Of a stretch of DNA of 27,732 nucleotides, positions 8,489 to 16,028 are shown one piece after another. The position numbers and the translations under genes are program-made. The first letter of the stretch is position 1. Each line of letters starts with the position of its first letter. The DNA lies in assembly GCA_025997215.1 (NCBI GenBank), contig BNUH01000037.1:1-27732 (forward strand). Reading direction: 5' to 3'. Under the pieces are notes generated by a model. It saw nothing but the letters and a program-made list of their open reading frames with translations, did no database searches and had not been told where the DNA came from. The DNA is from Clostridia bacterium (GTDB lineage Bacteria; Bacillota_A; Clostridia; Christensenellales; Aristaeellaceae).

Positions 8489-10111
8489 TTAATCCTTAAC
8501 CGTATTCTTGAATACGCGGTTTATGCCAACGCTGTGGAACTCGATGCCAGTGACGCTGGACTTGATCATAACCGCGTTGCCCTTCTGGTATACCGGGTAG
8601 ATTACAACATCATCCATAACGATCTGCTCCAGCTCCTTGAGCCGTGCCCAGCGCGCTACGGGGTCGATGGTCAGAGCGCCCTTAGATGTGTCGTATATGC
8701 CCTGATCGTATTCCGCGTTGGTCCACAAGCCGGTGTTGTTGCTGTTGCCCGTCACCCAGTTGTTAAGATAGGTCATCGGGTCGGCGTAGTCCGGTCCCCA
8801 ACGGGTGAGGCCCAGGTCGAACTCGTGGTCGTGCATGCGGTCGAGGCGGTTCTTCTTGGGCATCTGCTCCAGGTTGACCGTCAGGCCGGCGAGGTTGGAT
8901 TCCCACTGCGCCTTCAGGAATTGTGCGACGTTAATCGCCGACTCGGTATCCTCAACCAACATGGTGAATGTAAACGTATCCTGACCAAGCTCCGCCTTGG
9001 CTTTGTTCCAGAACTCGACGGCAGCAGCCTTATCCTCGTTCAGGTATTCCGAGGCGGTGGCACGGTAGTCCAGACCGTCCGGGCCAGTGGCCAGCAGCGT
9101 CGGGATGGCGAAATCGGCGGGGATCGATCCATCCTTCAGCACGTTATTAGCGACGGCGCTCTTGTCGAACGACAGCGCCATAGCCGTGCGCAGGTTGATG
9201 TTATCCAAACCTTTTACCGTGAAGTTCGGCACGACATACCACAGGTATCCGGCCATAATGTTTACGAATTCAGGATCATCCTTGAACAGATCCACCTGTT
9301 CGCCGGCCAGCGTGACGACATCCAGGTCGCCGCTCTGGTAGGAGAGCATGGCCTGCTGGGAATCCTTGATGATCTGGTAGTTGATACCGCCCAGCTTGAC
9401 CGCGTCCGCGTCCCAATAAGTCGCGTTCTTGGTAAGAACGATATTGGTCGCGGCGGGTTCATACGATGTGAACACGAACTGGCCGTTATACAGCATCGTA
9501 TCGGGCGACGTCGCGAAGCGGTCGCCAACTTCCGTCAGGAAGGCCTCGTTTGCCGGAAGGAACGAGGGGAACGTCATCAGGTTCAGGAAGAACGCAACCG
9601 GCGTATCGAGCGTGACGACGAGGGTCTTATCGTCCACGGCCTCGACGCCCAGCTCGTCGATAGGCTTCTCGCCAGTGGAGATGGCGTCCGCGTTCAGAAT
9701 GCCCGCGACACCCGCAATAAACGCGTACTCGCTGGCGACCGCAGGATCGACCAGGCGCTTCCAAGCGAAAATGAAATCGTGTGCCGTCACCGGCGCGCCG
9801 TTACTCCACACCGCATCGCGCAGGTGGAATGTGTAGGTCATGCCGTCCTCGCTCAAATCGTACGATTCGGCGATACCAGGCACGGGTGAACCAGCGGCAT
9901 CGATGACATACAGCCCGTCGAGCACGGCGGCCTGTACTTCAAAGGATGTGCCGTCGGTAGCGATCTGAGGATCCATGGACGCGACCTCGACATCCAGGTG
10001 TACGTTCAGGATAGCGCCATCCGCCGCCATCGCGGGCATAGCGAACCCAGCCGCGAATAAGGCCAGCATCAACACAGCCGCCAAAACCTTGCGCATCTTC
10101 ATGAGATTCAT
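8489..10111 (-). CDS. oppA: Peptide ABC importer solute-binding protein (family 5)
   Basis: Extracytoplasmic binding protein of 540 aa that delivers peptides to OppBCDF. A clear signal peptide is seen (basic MNLMKMRK, hydrophobic core, AMPAMA before A30), followed by the family-5 fold: LDVEVASMDPQIATDGTSF, PGIAESYDLSEDGMTYTFHLRD, SNGAPVTAHDFIFAWKRLVDP, and a C-terminal YPVYQKG region. There is no lipobox cysteine; the site looks like a signal peptidase I site. Most monoderm binding proteins are lipoproteins, so anchoring is a question here. AAGGAGG lies just before the ATG. Perfect sigma70 promoter about 80 nt upstream. First gene of the operon. Confidence 0.93.
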   Translation of the reverse strand: MNLMKMRKVLAAVLMLALFAAGFAMPAMAADGAILNVHLDVEVASMDPQIATDGTSFEVQAAVLDGLYVIDAAGSPVPGIAESYDLSEDGMTYTFHLRDAVWSNGAPVTAHDFIFAWKRLVDPAVASEYAFIAGVAGILNADAISTGEKPIDELGVEAVDDKTLVVTLDTPVAFFLNLMTFPSFLPANEAFLTEVGDRFATSPDTMLYNGQFVFTSYEPAATNIVLTKNATYWDADAVKLGGINYQIIKDSQQAMLSYQSGDLDVVTLAGEQVDLFKDDPEFVNIMAGYLWYVVPNFTVKGLDNINLRTAMALSFDKSAVANNVLKDGSIPADFAIPTLLATGPDGLDYRATASEYLNEDKAAAVEFWNKAKAELGQDTFTFTMLVEDTESAINVAQFLKAQWESNLAGLTVNLEQMPKKNRLDRMHDHEFDLGLTRWGPDYADPMTYLNNWVTGNSNNTGLWTNAEYDQGIYDTSKGALTIDPVARWARLKELEQIVMDDVVIYPVYQKGNAVMIKSSVTGIEFHSVGINRVFKNTVKD

Positions 10112-10192
10112 TGCCTCCTTCCAGATATACGGAAACCGCGTTTTGCATCACCGATCCGCCGATAATTCATACACAGCCCCGTATGTTGAATA

Positions 10193-10221
10193 ATTATATA
10201 GATTCATGCCATTTTTGTCAA
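10193..10221 (-). promoter_or_regulatory. Perfect-consensus sigma70 promoter of the opp operon
   Basis: On the minus strand TTGACA (10216-10221) and TATAAT (10193-10198) are separated by exactly 17 nt, the full consensus. Transcription would start near 10186, giving a 5' leader of about 75 nt to the oppA ATG. Such a strong core promoter implies either high constitutive expression or control by a repressor; no operator was identified. Confidence 0.85.
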
Positions 10222-10293
10222 GGGAAACTTCAGAGCGTCCTCTGCGGACTTCAGGGCTTCGCCAATGACATTCCGAAGCAAAAAATATTCTAC

Positions 10294-10322
10294 TTTACAA
10301 ACCGTACCAAACGTGGTATACT
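10294..10322 (+). promoter_or_regulatory. Promoter for the zinc-ribbon gene leader
   Basis: TTTACA (10294-10299), 17-nt spacer, TATACT (10317-10322) with a TGG extension directly before it. Predicted start near 10329. This leaves an unusually long, G-rich, structured leader of about 159 nt before the ATG at 10488. Confidence 0.75.
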
Positions 10323-10328
10323 GATCGG

Positions 10329-10487
10329 AGTGGGCCCACTACGGAACTCAAGCCGCTACGATCCTCCTAGGTCTTTGGAAGCAAAGCCGGTGATCTGGGG
10401 TGCCTGGGGTTGGAGATCATCGGGGATGGGACCTAAAGAGATTTGGAATCTATAAGGATTCTGAATCCAATTAAGGAGGAGATTCAC
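10329..10487 (+). ncRNA. Structured 5' leader, candidate cis-regulatory RNA
   Basis: Stems seen by hand: outer TAGGTC (10368-10373) with GACCTA (10430-10435), enclosing CTTTG-GAAG-CAAAG (10373-10386) and a 10-bp stem CCGGTGATCT (10387-10396) with AGATCATCGGG (10414-10424, one bulge) whose loop is G-rich. A second hairpin, GATTTGGAATC/GATTCTGAATC, lies at about 10440-10467, just before the ribosome site. TCCTCCT (10362-10368) is fully complementary to the ribosome site AGGAGGA (10474-10480) and overlaps the outer stem by one base, so the two folds may compete. It matches no riboswitch class that I can recognise. It could also be an independent small RNA. Structure is hand-drawn, not computed. 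Confidence 0.5.
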
Positions 10488-10781
10488 ATGTACCAGGATA
10501 AGACGCTGACCTGCCGCGAGTGCGGCGCTGAGTTCGTTTTTTCCGCTTCTGAACAGGCGTTCTACGCGGAAAAGGGTTTCCAGAATGAGCCGGGCCGCTG
10601 CCCCAGCTGCCGTTCGGTTCGCCGCAATAGCGGCAGCACGAACCGTTCCGATCGTCAGATGTATGAAGTCGTATGCGATAGCTGCGGCGTGACTACACAG
10701 GTGCCGTTCCAGCCGCGCGGGGATCGTCCCGTGCTGTGCAGGGATTGCTACGATCGCCAGCGCCAATTAAATCGCTACTAA
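10488..10781 (+). CDS. Double zinc-ribbon protein (zf-trcl type)
   Basis: A 97-aa protein with two four-Cys zinc-ribbon-like units. The first, CRECGAEFVF...CPSC, contains the conserved FYAEKGFQNEPGRC block characteristic of the 'probable zinc-ribbon' family. The second, CDSCG...VPFQPRGDRPVLCRDC, matches the companion domain often found with it. Residues between are polar (SGSTNRSDRQ). Family function is not established; such proteins are small, cytosolic and may bind nucleic acid. AGGAGGA lies 7 nt before the ATG. Monocistronic: its own promoter and structured leader upstream, a strong terminator right behind. Confidence 0.88.
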   Translation: MYQDKTLTCRECGAEFVFSASEQAFYAEKGFQNEPGRCPSCRSVRRNSGSTNRSDRQMYEVVCDSCGVTTQVPFQPRGDRPVLCRDCYDRQRQLNRY

Positions 10782-10802
10782 GCGACATAGTTTGCAACTT
10801 GC

Positions 10803-10840
10803 GAAGGCTGACGCGTGAGCGTCGGCCTTCTTTATTGTTG
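10803..10840 (+). terminator. Intrinsic terminator of the zinc-ribbon gene
   Basis: A 12-bp stem GAAGGCTGACGC/GCGTCGGCCTTC (one T-G pair) closed by a GTGA tetraloop, followed at once by TTTATTGTTG. Textbook rho-independent form, 22 nt after the stop codon. Confidence 0.92.
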
Positions 10841-10854
10841 TCAGCTTCCTCGCC

Positions 10855-11615
10855 TTTTCCCTGCGGGGTTTGGTTCGTCCTCTGCCGAGGGGTTGCCCCA
10901 ACTGCGGTTGGGGACTTGTTACTTTTCCCGTCCGTGGGAAAAGTAACCAAAAGGACGGCCTATACAATTTCCCGCAAAAAACGCACCATCTTCGCGAGTC
11001 TTTTCGCCGCTCGCGTCGGCTCGTCCAGTCAGCGGACCTCCAGTCCGCCTCCTTACCTCGCCATAGCGAGCGACGAAAATCCATCGCGAATCTTGGTGCA
11101 TTTTTAGCGGGAAATAGTATAAAGGGAGGGCACTGTGCCCTCCCTCTCTGGACTCTCCCTCCTCAATGTTGGCTCCGCTCATTGGTCTATGACCAACGTT
11201 CGATTGAGTTACAGGCACCGCCTTGTAAGATTCTCGCGGCTTCGCGGCGAGGTAGTCTCATTGGCGAGGCGTGGCATTATCATTATGTAATCATAAACAC
11301 ACTCCAGCTATCAACTCCGGTGCATCTAAGCAGGTACATAAACAATACGATATCATAACAGATCTACATCTCCAACTTTAGATCATCTAGGATTGTTAGT
11401 AAACAATATGATGACAAAACCATGCAAAACTGTGCTACGCTGGATGTAGTTTGTTTGGTCTCTTGCAGCAGGTGCAACATTGAGGAGGGAGAGTCCAGAG
11501 AGGGAGGGCACAGCTGCCCTCCCTTTCTGGCCGTCCTTTTGGTTACTTTTCCCACGGACGGGAAAAGTAACGTACCCCAACCGCAGTTGGGGCAATCCCG
11601 CCCGCAGGCGGCAAG
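10855..11615. repeat. Composite inverted-repeat mosaic, non-coding
   Basis: No convincing gene in 761 nt. The ends mirror each other. In order on the left: a module with TTTTCCCTGCGGGG and CCCCAACTGCGGTTGGGG (10896-10913), a hairpin GTTACTTTTCCC/GGGAAAAGTAAC (10918-10947), a 161-nt palindrome (10961-11121), the palindrome GGGAGGGCAC-T-GTGCCCTCCC (11124-11144). On the right the same blocks return inverted: 11475-11523, 11529-11571, 11575-11592. Two perfect inverted repeats are 43 bp (10918-10960 with 11529-11571) and 37 bp (11135-11171 with 11475-11511). The core 11172-11474 is less GC-rich, holds small hairpins and no gene. It looks like a foldback or MITE-like element lacking a transposase. 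Confidence 0.85.
10961..11121. repeat. 161-nt imperfect palindrome nested in the mosaic
   Basis: Outer arms run from TATACAATTTCCCGC to GCGGGAAATAGTATA; further in, GCACCA pairs with TGGTGC, TTCGCGA with TCGCGAA, CGCTCG with CGAGCG, and the tip is GCGGAC-CTCCA-GTCCGC, centred near 11041. The inverted right-hand copy of the flanking blocks has only about 5 nt (TTTCT) at the matching place, so this unit appears to be an insertion present on one side only. Confidence 0.75.
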
Positions 11616-11659
11616 AAGCAGCATGCGCAGCAAGTAAGGAGAGGTTTTGAATACCTAAA

Positions 11660-11803
11660 TCACCTCTGCCAGAAAGATACCAGGAACGCCAGCAGCATTA
11701 TCCCGACCAAGAATCCGGCCATGACGCGCGCTGTTACCTGCTTGCGGGAGGCGCGCTTTTTGGCGTGGTTTTTCGATCGTTCTTTCGAAGAATTTCGCGG
11801 CAT
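11660..11803 (-). CDS. 47-aa basic single-pass membrane peptide
   Basis: Unrecognised small protein. The N-terminal half is strongly basic (KERSKNHAKKRASRKQ), followed by one hydrophobic segment (MAGFLVGIMLLAFLVSF, about 28-44) and WQR at the end, a cytoplasm-facing basic tail with a C-terminal anchor. Start chosen at ATG 11803, which has GGAGG 5 nt upstream; a longer open frame upstream reaches 12031 but has no ribosome site and reads as antisense of the ParB gene. Such tiny basic membrane peptides are common in Clostridia and have no known role. Confidence 0.7.
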   Translation of the reverse strand: MPRNSSKERSKNHAKKRASRKQVTARVMAGFLVGIMLLAFLVSFWQR

Positions 11804-11828
11804 ACAGACCTCCGTCGTTAGGTTGGGT

Positions 11829-11860
11829 GAACAGTTAGGGAAAAAAACTGTTCTAACTGT
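11829..11860. promoter_or_regulatory. Overlapping inverted repeats between divergent genes
   Basis: GAACAGTT (11829-11836) pairs with AACTGTTC (11846-11853), and ACAGTTA (11831-11837) also pairs with TAACTGT (11854-11860). The overlapping pairs lie between the 47-aa peptide gene (-) and the ParB/Noc gene (+) and could be an operator or alternative hairpins. A TATAAT at 11893-11898 is a plausible -10 for the + strand gene, without a good -35. Confidence 0.35.
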
Positions 11861-11930
11861 AGGGGGGTTACGCATATATACAGGGTAGACAATATAATCT
11901 TTACGGTTGGACAAGGGGTGAGGGATTGTG

Positions 11931-12869
11931 ATGGGGCTGCGGCGGTTCCGTGCCATGGGGGAGGCGCGCAAGAGTCTGGCCGAGCAAACACGCCTTGGCG
12001 CGCCGATAGCGACGCCGCGCACGCTGCCCACGCGCCAAGCGCCACCGCCCGCACTCTACCAGGACAACCCGCCCGAAGCCATGGCTACGCCAGCGCGCCG
12101 CCACATGCGCTGGCTGCCCATCCGCCTGATCCAGTATGGCCCGCGCGAACGACGCACCGCCGTGGACGAGCGCAAGCTGGATGAACTTGCCGAATCCATC
12201 CGCGCGCTCGGATTGCTCCAGCCGATCACGGTGCGCACGACGCCCATGAACCGCTTCGAACTCATCGCGGGTGAGCGCCGCCTGCGCGCATGCGAGCGAT
12301 TAGGGTGGGAGAACATCGACGCGATCGTGCTGCCCGCCGGGGATATCGACCGCGAGATGCTGGCTTTGACTGAAAATCTTCAGCGCGAGCCGCTGCATTA
12401 TTTGGAAGAGGCGGAGACCATCGACGCCGTAATGCGCGAGACCGGGTTGACGCTGCACGAGATCGCGGCGCGGCTGGGCACAAGCTCGATCGGGCTATCC
12501 AGCAAGCTGCGGCTGCTGAAGATTCCGCCGGAGACGCGCCGGATCATCCGTGAGCTGGATCTGAACGAGCGGTACGCGCGCCTGCTGCTGCGCCTCAACG
12601 AGGAGGGCAAACAGCGCGACGCGGCTCGGCGATTCATCGACAAGCAGCTGACTTTGCGCGACGCGGAGTCGCTGGTTGAGAACATGGCGCGCGAGATGCC
12701 GACGGATCATCGGCATGTCACTGGGATTATACGCGACCATCGGCCTTATGTCAACGCGATCAAGGACATCGTGGATCAGATGCGGCGGTCGGGGTTGGAA
12801 CCGTCCGTCGAGACGGCCGAATCCGGAGAACGTTTGATCATGACGGTGTCGTTACCAAAAATCTCCTGA
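11931..12869 (+). CDS. ParB/Noc-family CTP-binding DNA-clamp protein
   Basis: Member of the ParB superfamily that loads at short palindromic sites for chromosome segregation (ParB/Spo0J) or nucleoid occlusion (Noc). The 312-aa protein has a 55-residue unconserved N-terminus, then LPIRLIQYGPRERR, ELAESIRALGLLQPITVR, the CTP-binding box GERRLRA (114-120), ENLQREPLHYLEEA (148-161), and a helix-turn-helix GLTLHEIAARLGTSSIGLSSKL (172 on). ATG 11931 is preferred over GTG 11928 by spacing from GGTGAGGG. Noc is usually next to mnmG-rsmG; here polA lies between, and no parA is visible, so ParB versus Noc cannot be settled. It converges on polA. Confidence 0.87.
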   Translation: MGLRRFRAMGEARKSLAEQTRLGAPIATPRTLPTRQAPPPALYQDNPPEAMATPARRHMRWLPIRLIQYGPRERRTAVDERKLDELAESIRALGLLQPITVRTTPMNRFELIAGERRLRACERLGWENIDAIVLPAGDIDREMLALTENLQREPLHYLEEAETIDAVMRETGLTLHEIAARLGTSSIGLSSKLRLLKIPPETRRIIRELDLNERYARLLLRLNEEGKQRDAARRFIDKQLTLRDAESLVENMAREMPTDHRHVTGIIRDHRPYVNAIKDIVDQMRRSGLEPSVETAESGERLIMTVSLPKIS

Positions 12870-12888
12870 TATATCGATCAACCCAAAC

Positions 12889-15483
12889 TTAATGGGTGTC
12901 GAACCAGGAGCGGCCTACGCCTACGTCCACAACCAGCGGTACGCTTAAGCGCGCCGCGTTTTGCATTTGATCCTTTAGGATTTGCGCGGCGTATTCCGCC
13001 TCGTCCTCCGGTGATTCAAGGATTAGCTCGTCGTGCACCTGCAGGATCAGGCGCGAACGCATCCCGCTCAAAGCCTGGGCGACGCGCACCATCGCTAGCT
13101 TGATGATGTCAGCTGCCGAACCTTGCACGGGAGCGTTCATGGCGGCGCGCTCGCCGAACTTGCGCGTAGCGTGGTTCGCCGAGAGCAGCTCGGGCAGCGG
13201 ACGCCGGCGGCCCATCAGCGTCGTGACGTAGCCGTTGGCTTTGCCGTGCGTCACGCAATCATCCAGGTAGCGGCGGATGTCGGGATAGCGCGCGAAGTAG
13301 CGCTCGATCATGTCGGCGGCCTCCGCTCGCGTCACGCCGATCGAGCGCGCCAGCCCGTAGTCGCTCTGGCCGTATACGATGCCGAAGTTGACGGCTTTGG
13401 CTGCGGAACGCATCGCGGGGGTTACCTGGTCGATGGCCACGCCATTCACCTCGGCGGCCATCGCCTTGTGGATATCCTCGGCGCGCGCGAAGGCGTCGGT
13501 CATGCGCGGATCCCCGGCCAGGTGCGCGAGAATCCGAAGTTCAATCTGGGAATAGTCCGCGTCCACCAGCAGCCAGCCTTCCGGCGCGGTGAAGGCGCGG
13601 CGGATTTCGCGGCCTTGAGCGGTGCGGGTGGGGATGTTCTGCAGGTTGGGTTCGCTGGAGGAGATGCGGCCCGTCACGGCGGCGGTCTGGAAGAATGTGC
13701 TGTGCACGCGGCCTTGAGGATCGAGCTTGCCGAGAAGCCCGTCGATATATGTCGATTGCAGCTTGACCGTGTGCCGCCAGTCGAGTATCTTCGCGACGAC
13801 GGGGTAGTCGGCCGATAACGCCTCCAGGGTTTCAGCGTCGGTGGAGTAGCCGGATTTATTCTTGCGGCCGGCGGGGAGTTTGAGATCCTCGAACAGCGCC
13901 TGGCCCAGCTGTTTTGGGCTGTTCAGGTTGAATGGCGGCACGCCTATTTCCGCGAAAATATCCTCGCGCAGCCGGGATTCCTGCTCGGTCAGCCGCTTGC
14001 CGATGGAGCGCAATTCATTCTGATCCAATAAGAATCCCGCACGCTCCATACCGATCAACACGCCTGTCAGCGGCCGCTCGACGGATTCGTACAGATTCAG
14101 CATGCCATTTTCGGACATGTCGCGTTTTTGGCGTAATGCGAGGTCGAACAGGGAAGCGGCGTCGGCAGGCTGGCCAGGTTCGAGAAGATCAGATAGGCTG
14201 CCGATCTTGCCGGAGCCTAGCAACGCGGCTGCCAGCGTTGCATCCCACGCCGCATGCGAACCGGGCGGGGGAGTGTGGCCGAGCTGGATAAACAACGGCT
14301 TGGCGTCGGCGAGCATCCACGCCTCGGGCGTATCCAGCAGCGGCCGAATCAGCCGCAGCGCGTCTGTCGGCTGGATGCCGGGGGAGAGGAGGTCGTTGGC
14401 CAGCGGTGCACGCCAGAGGTGCGTATCGTTAGCAAATGTTAACGATTCGCCGACGTGAAGCGCGAACGGGCGTTCGGGCGAGGCGTTTAATGCATCTGTT
14501 TGGATGAACCGTTCCAACGCGGGTAAATCTTCTAAGTTTATAACAACATGTTTGGTTGATGCTTGTTGTGTGTTTAACGAAGAGTTGGATGGCGGTGAAC
14601 CCTGGTCTGCGATGATGGCGTCCAGCCGTGCGAGGATGGAGTTGAACCCGCGCCGCTCGAATATTGGCCGTGCTTTAACGCACAAGCCGCCTATGGAGGG
14701 GAGGGCCAGCGCATCCCAGTCGATGTCGACTGGCGCGGCGCGGTCGATGGTGGCCAGTTCCAGGCTCAATAGCGCGGAATCCGCGCCTGTCTCCAAGCGT
14801 TCGCGCAGCTTGCCCTTCTGTTCGCTGGCGGCGGCGAGTGCGTTGGTCAGCGTGCCGTACTCGGTGAGGAGCTTGACGGCGGTCTTTTCGCCGATGCCCG
14901 CGATGCCGGGGATGTTGTCGGAGGCGTCGCCCATCAGCCCCTTCAAGTCGGGGATCTGGGCTGGTGTGACGCCGTACGTTTCAAACAGCGTTTGCGGGTC
15001 CAATTCGACAGTATCCGACACGCCGCGCTTGGTGTACAGCACGTGCGTGTTATCGCTAATCAATTGGAAGGAATCGCGATCGCCCGTGACCACTAACGAC
15101 GGCAAGCCGCGCGATTCGCACTGTTTCGACAGCGTGCCCAGCAGGTCGTCGGCCTCCCAGCCTTCTAAGGAGAGCATCGCGACGCCCATTTCGCCGAGCA
15201 GTTCCTTCAGCATGGGGAATTGCGGGCGAAGTATTTCGGGCGTCGGCGGGCGCGTGCCCTTGTATTCAGCGTAGCGCAAATGCCGCCGCGTCGGGCCGTG
15301 CACGTCGAACGCAACTGCTAACGACGTGGGCTTGTGTTCGGCCAGCAGTTTCAGGAACATCATCATGAAGCCGAACACAGCGTTCGTCGGATGGCCTTCA
15401 CGATCGGTCAGCGTATCGGGCAGCGCATGAAACGCGCGGTACATCAGGCTGTTGCCGTCGATGGCCACGCATAGTTCTTTCAT
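12889..15483 (-). CDS. polA: DNA polymerase I
   Basis: 864-aa repair and Okazaki-fragment polymerase. The N-terminal 5' nuclease domain (1-290) shows AIDGNSLMYRAFHALP, GDRDSFQLI and LMGDASDNIPGIAGIGEKTA. The middle domain (about 310-450) has the 3'-5' exonuclease fold but its first motif reads FALHVGE instead of a D-x-E, so proofreading is probably lost, as in Bacillus and Thermus enzymes. The polymerase domain carries motif A VDADYSQIELRILAHLAGD, motif B RSAAKAVNFGIVYG and motif C LQVHDELI. The ATG overlaps the ogt stop by 4 nt (ATGA) and lacks a strong ribosome site of its own, so it depends on coupling. Last gene of the mnmG operon. Confidence 0.96.
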   Translation of the reverse strand: MKELCVAIDGNSLMYRAFHALPDTLTDREGHPTNAVFGFMMMFLKLLAEHKPTSLAVAFDVHGPTRRHLRYAEYKGTRPPTPEILRPQFPMLKELLGEMGVAMLSLEGWEADDLLGTLSKQCESRGLPSLVVTGDRDSFQLISDNTHVLYTKRGVSDTVELDPQTLFETYGVTPAQIPDLKGLMGDASDNIPGIAGIGEKTAVKLLTEYGTLTNALAAASEQKGKLRERLETGADSALLSLELATIDRAAPVDIDWDALALPSIGGLCVKARPIFERRGFNSILARLDAIIADQGSPPSNSSLNTQQASTKHVVINLEDLPALERFIQTDALNASPERPFALHVGESLTFANDTHLWRAPLANDLLSPGIQPTDALRLIRPLLDTPEAWMLADAKPLFIQLGHTPPPGSHAAWDATLAAALLGSGKIGSLSDLLEPGQPADAASLFDLALRQKRDMSENGMLNLYESVERPLTGVLIGMERAGFLLDQNELRSIGKRLTEQESRLREDIFAEIGVPPFNLNSPKQLGQALFEDLKLPAGRKNKSGYSTDAETLEALSADYPVVAKILDWRHTVKLQSTYIDGLLGKLDPQGRVHSTFFQTAAVTGRISSSEPNLQNIPTRTAQGREIRRAFTAPEGWLLVDADYSQIELRILAHLAGDPRMTDAFARAEDIHKAMAAEVNGVAIDQVTPAMRSAAKAVNFGIVYGQSDYGLARSIGVTRAEAADMIERYFARYPDIRRYLDDCVTHGKANGYVTTLMGRRRPLPELLSANHATRKFGERAAMNAPVQGSAADIIKLAMVRVAQALSGMRSRLILQVHDELILESPEDEAEYAAQILKDQMQNAARLSVPLVVDVGVGRSWFDTH

Positions 15484-16025
15484 ATGGCCGCCGTATTCCG
15501 CATCGACATGGCTATCATGCTGTTATTGGATAGATGATACATCCGCGAGTGCGCGCGTTCCAGATTGAGCAGCGCGCGCTTGCGCTCGATGCCGCCGTTG
15601 TAACCGCCCAGGTCGCCGCCCGTGCGGATCACGCGGTGGCACGGGATCACGATGGCGATGGGGTTGCGGTTATTCGCCTGGCCAGCGGCGCGGATGGCGG
15701 TCGGGCTGCCCATGCGCAAGGCCAGCTCCGCATAAGTAATAGTGTCGCCGTAAGGGATGGTCTGCAGCGCCGTCCACGCGCGCCGCTGGAACTCCGTGCC
15801 CGTCTCATCCAAGTCCAGCGGCAGATCGAACTCGAACAGCCGCCCGGCCAAGTAAGCCTCTATCTGCCGGACAGATTCCATGTCCTCATTCCAATCGATA
15901 TCACAACCGTAATACTTCTCGATGCGTTCCACCGACGCGCTCGTGAAGTCCACACGCAGTAAACCTTTTTCGCTCTCCCACACCGTGATCGGGCCCAGCC
16001 GGGTATCCATCGTCCAAACGCGCAT
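15480..16025 (-). CDS. ogt: Methylated-DNA--protein-cysteine S-methyltransferase
   Basis: Suicide repair protein that moves the alkyl group of O6-alkylguanine to its own Cys. Visible: GTEFQRRAWTALQTIPYGDTITY, the helix-turn-helix with RAAGQANNRNP, and the active site IPCHRV with C129, then GGDLGGYNGGIERKRALLNLE. The N-terminal domain is short and divergent. An extra C-terminal tail of about 20 residues (YHLSNNSMIAMSM) follows the usual end. AAGGAG, inside the last codons of tadA, lies about 10 nt before the ATG; the gap to tadA is 3 nt and the overlap with polA is 4 nt. Confidence 0.93.
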   Translation of the reverse strand: MRVWTMDTRLGPITVWESEKGLLRVDFTSASVERIEKYYGCDIDWNEDMESVRQIEAYLAGRLFEFDLPLDLDETGTEFQRRAWTALQTIPYGDTITYAELALRMGSPTAIRAAGQANNRNPIAIVIPCHRVIRTGGDLGGYNGGIERKRALLNLERAHSRMYHLSNNSMIAMSMRNTAAI

Positions 16026-16028
16026 TTA

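Noticed and set aside
8534..9889. A 451-codon open frame antisense to oppA
   Set aside because: oppA is a full, well-conserved gene on the other strand; the antisense product shows no domain and no ribosome site, as expected for a shadow in GC-rich sequence.
10329..10440. Known RNA classes for the leader: SRP RNA, 6S RNA, c-di-GMP (GEMM), TPP riboswitch
   Set aside because: Short look-alikes exist (GGAAGC, GCAAAGCC, GGGGTGC), but the conserved cores, such as the SRP GGAAGGAAGCAGCC loop or the TPP CTGAGA box, are absent. 6S cannot be fully excluded by eye.
10855..11615. Small open frames inside the repeat mosaic
   Set aside because: They are built from the inverted repeats, occur on both strands alike, and lack ribosome sites and recognisable domains.
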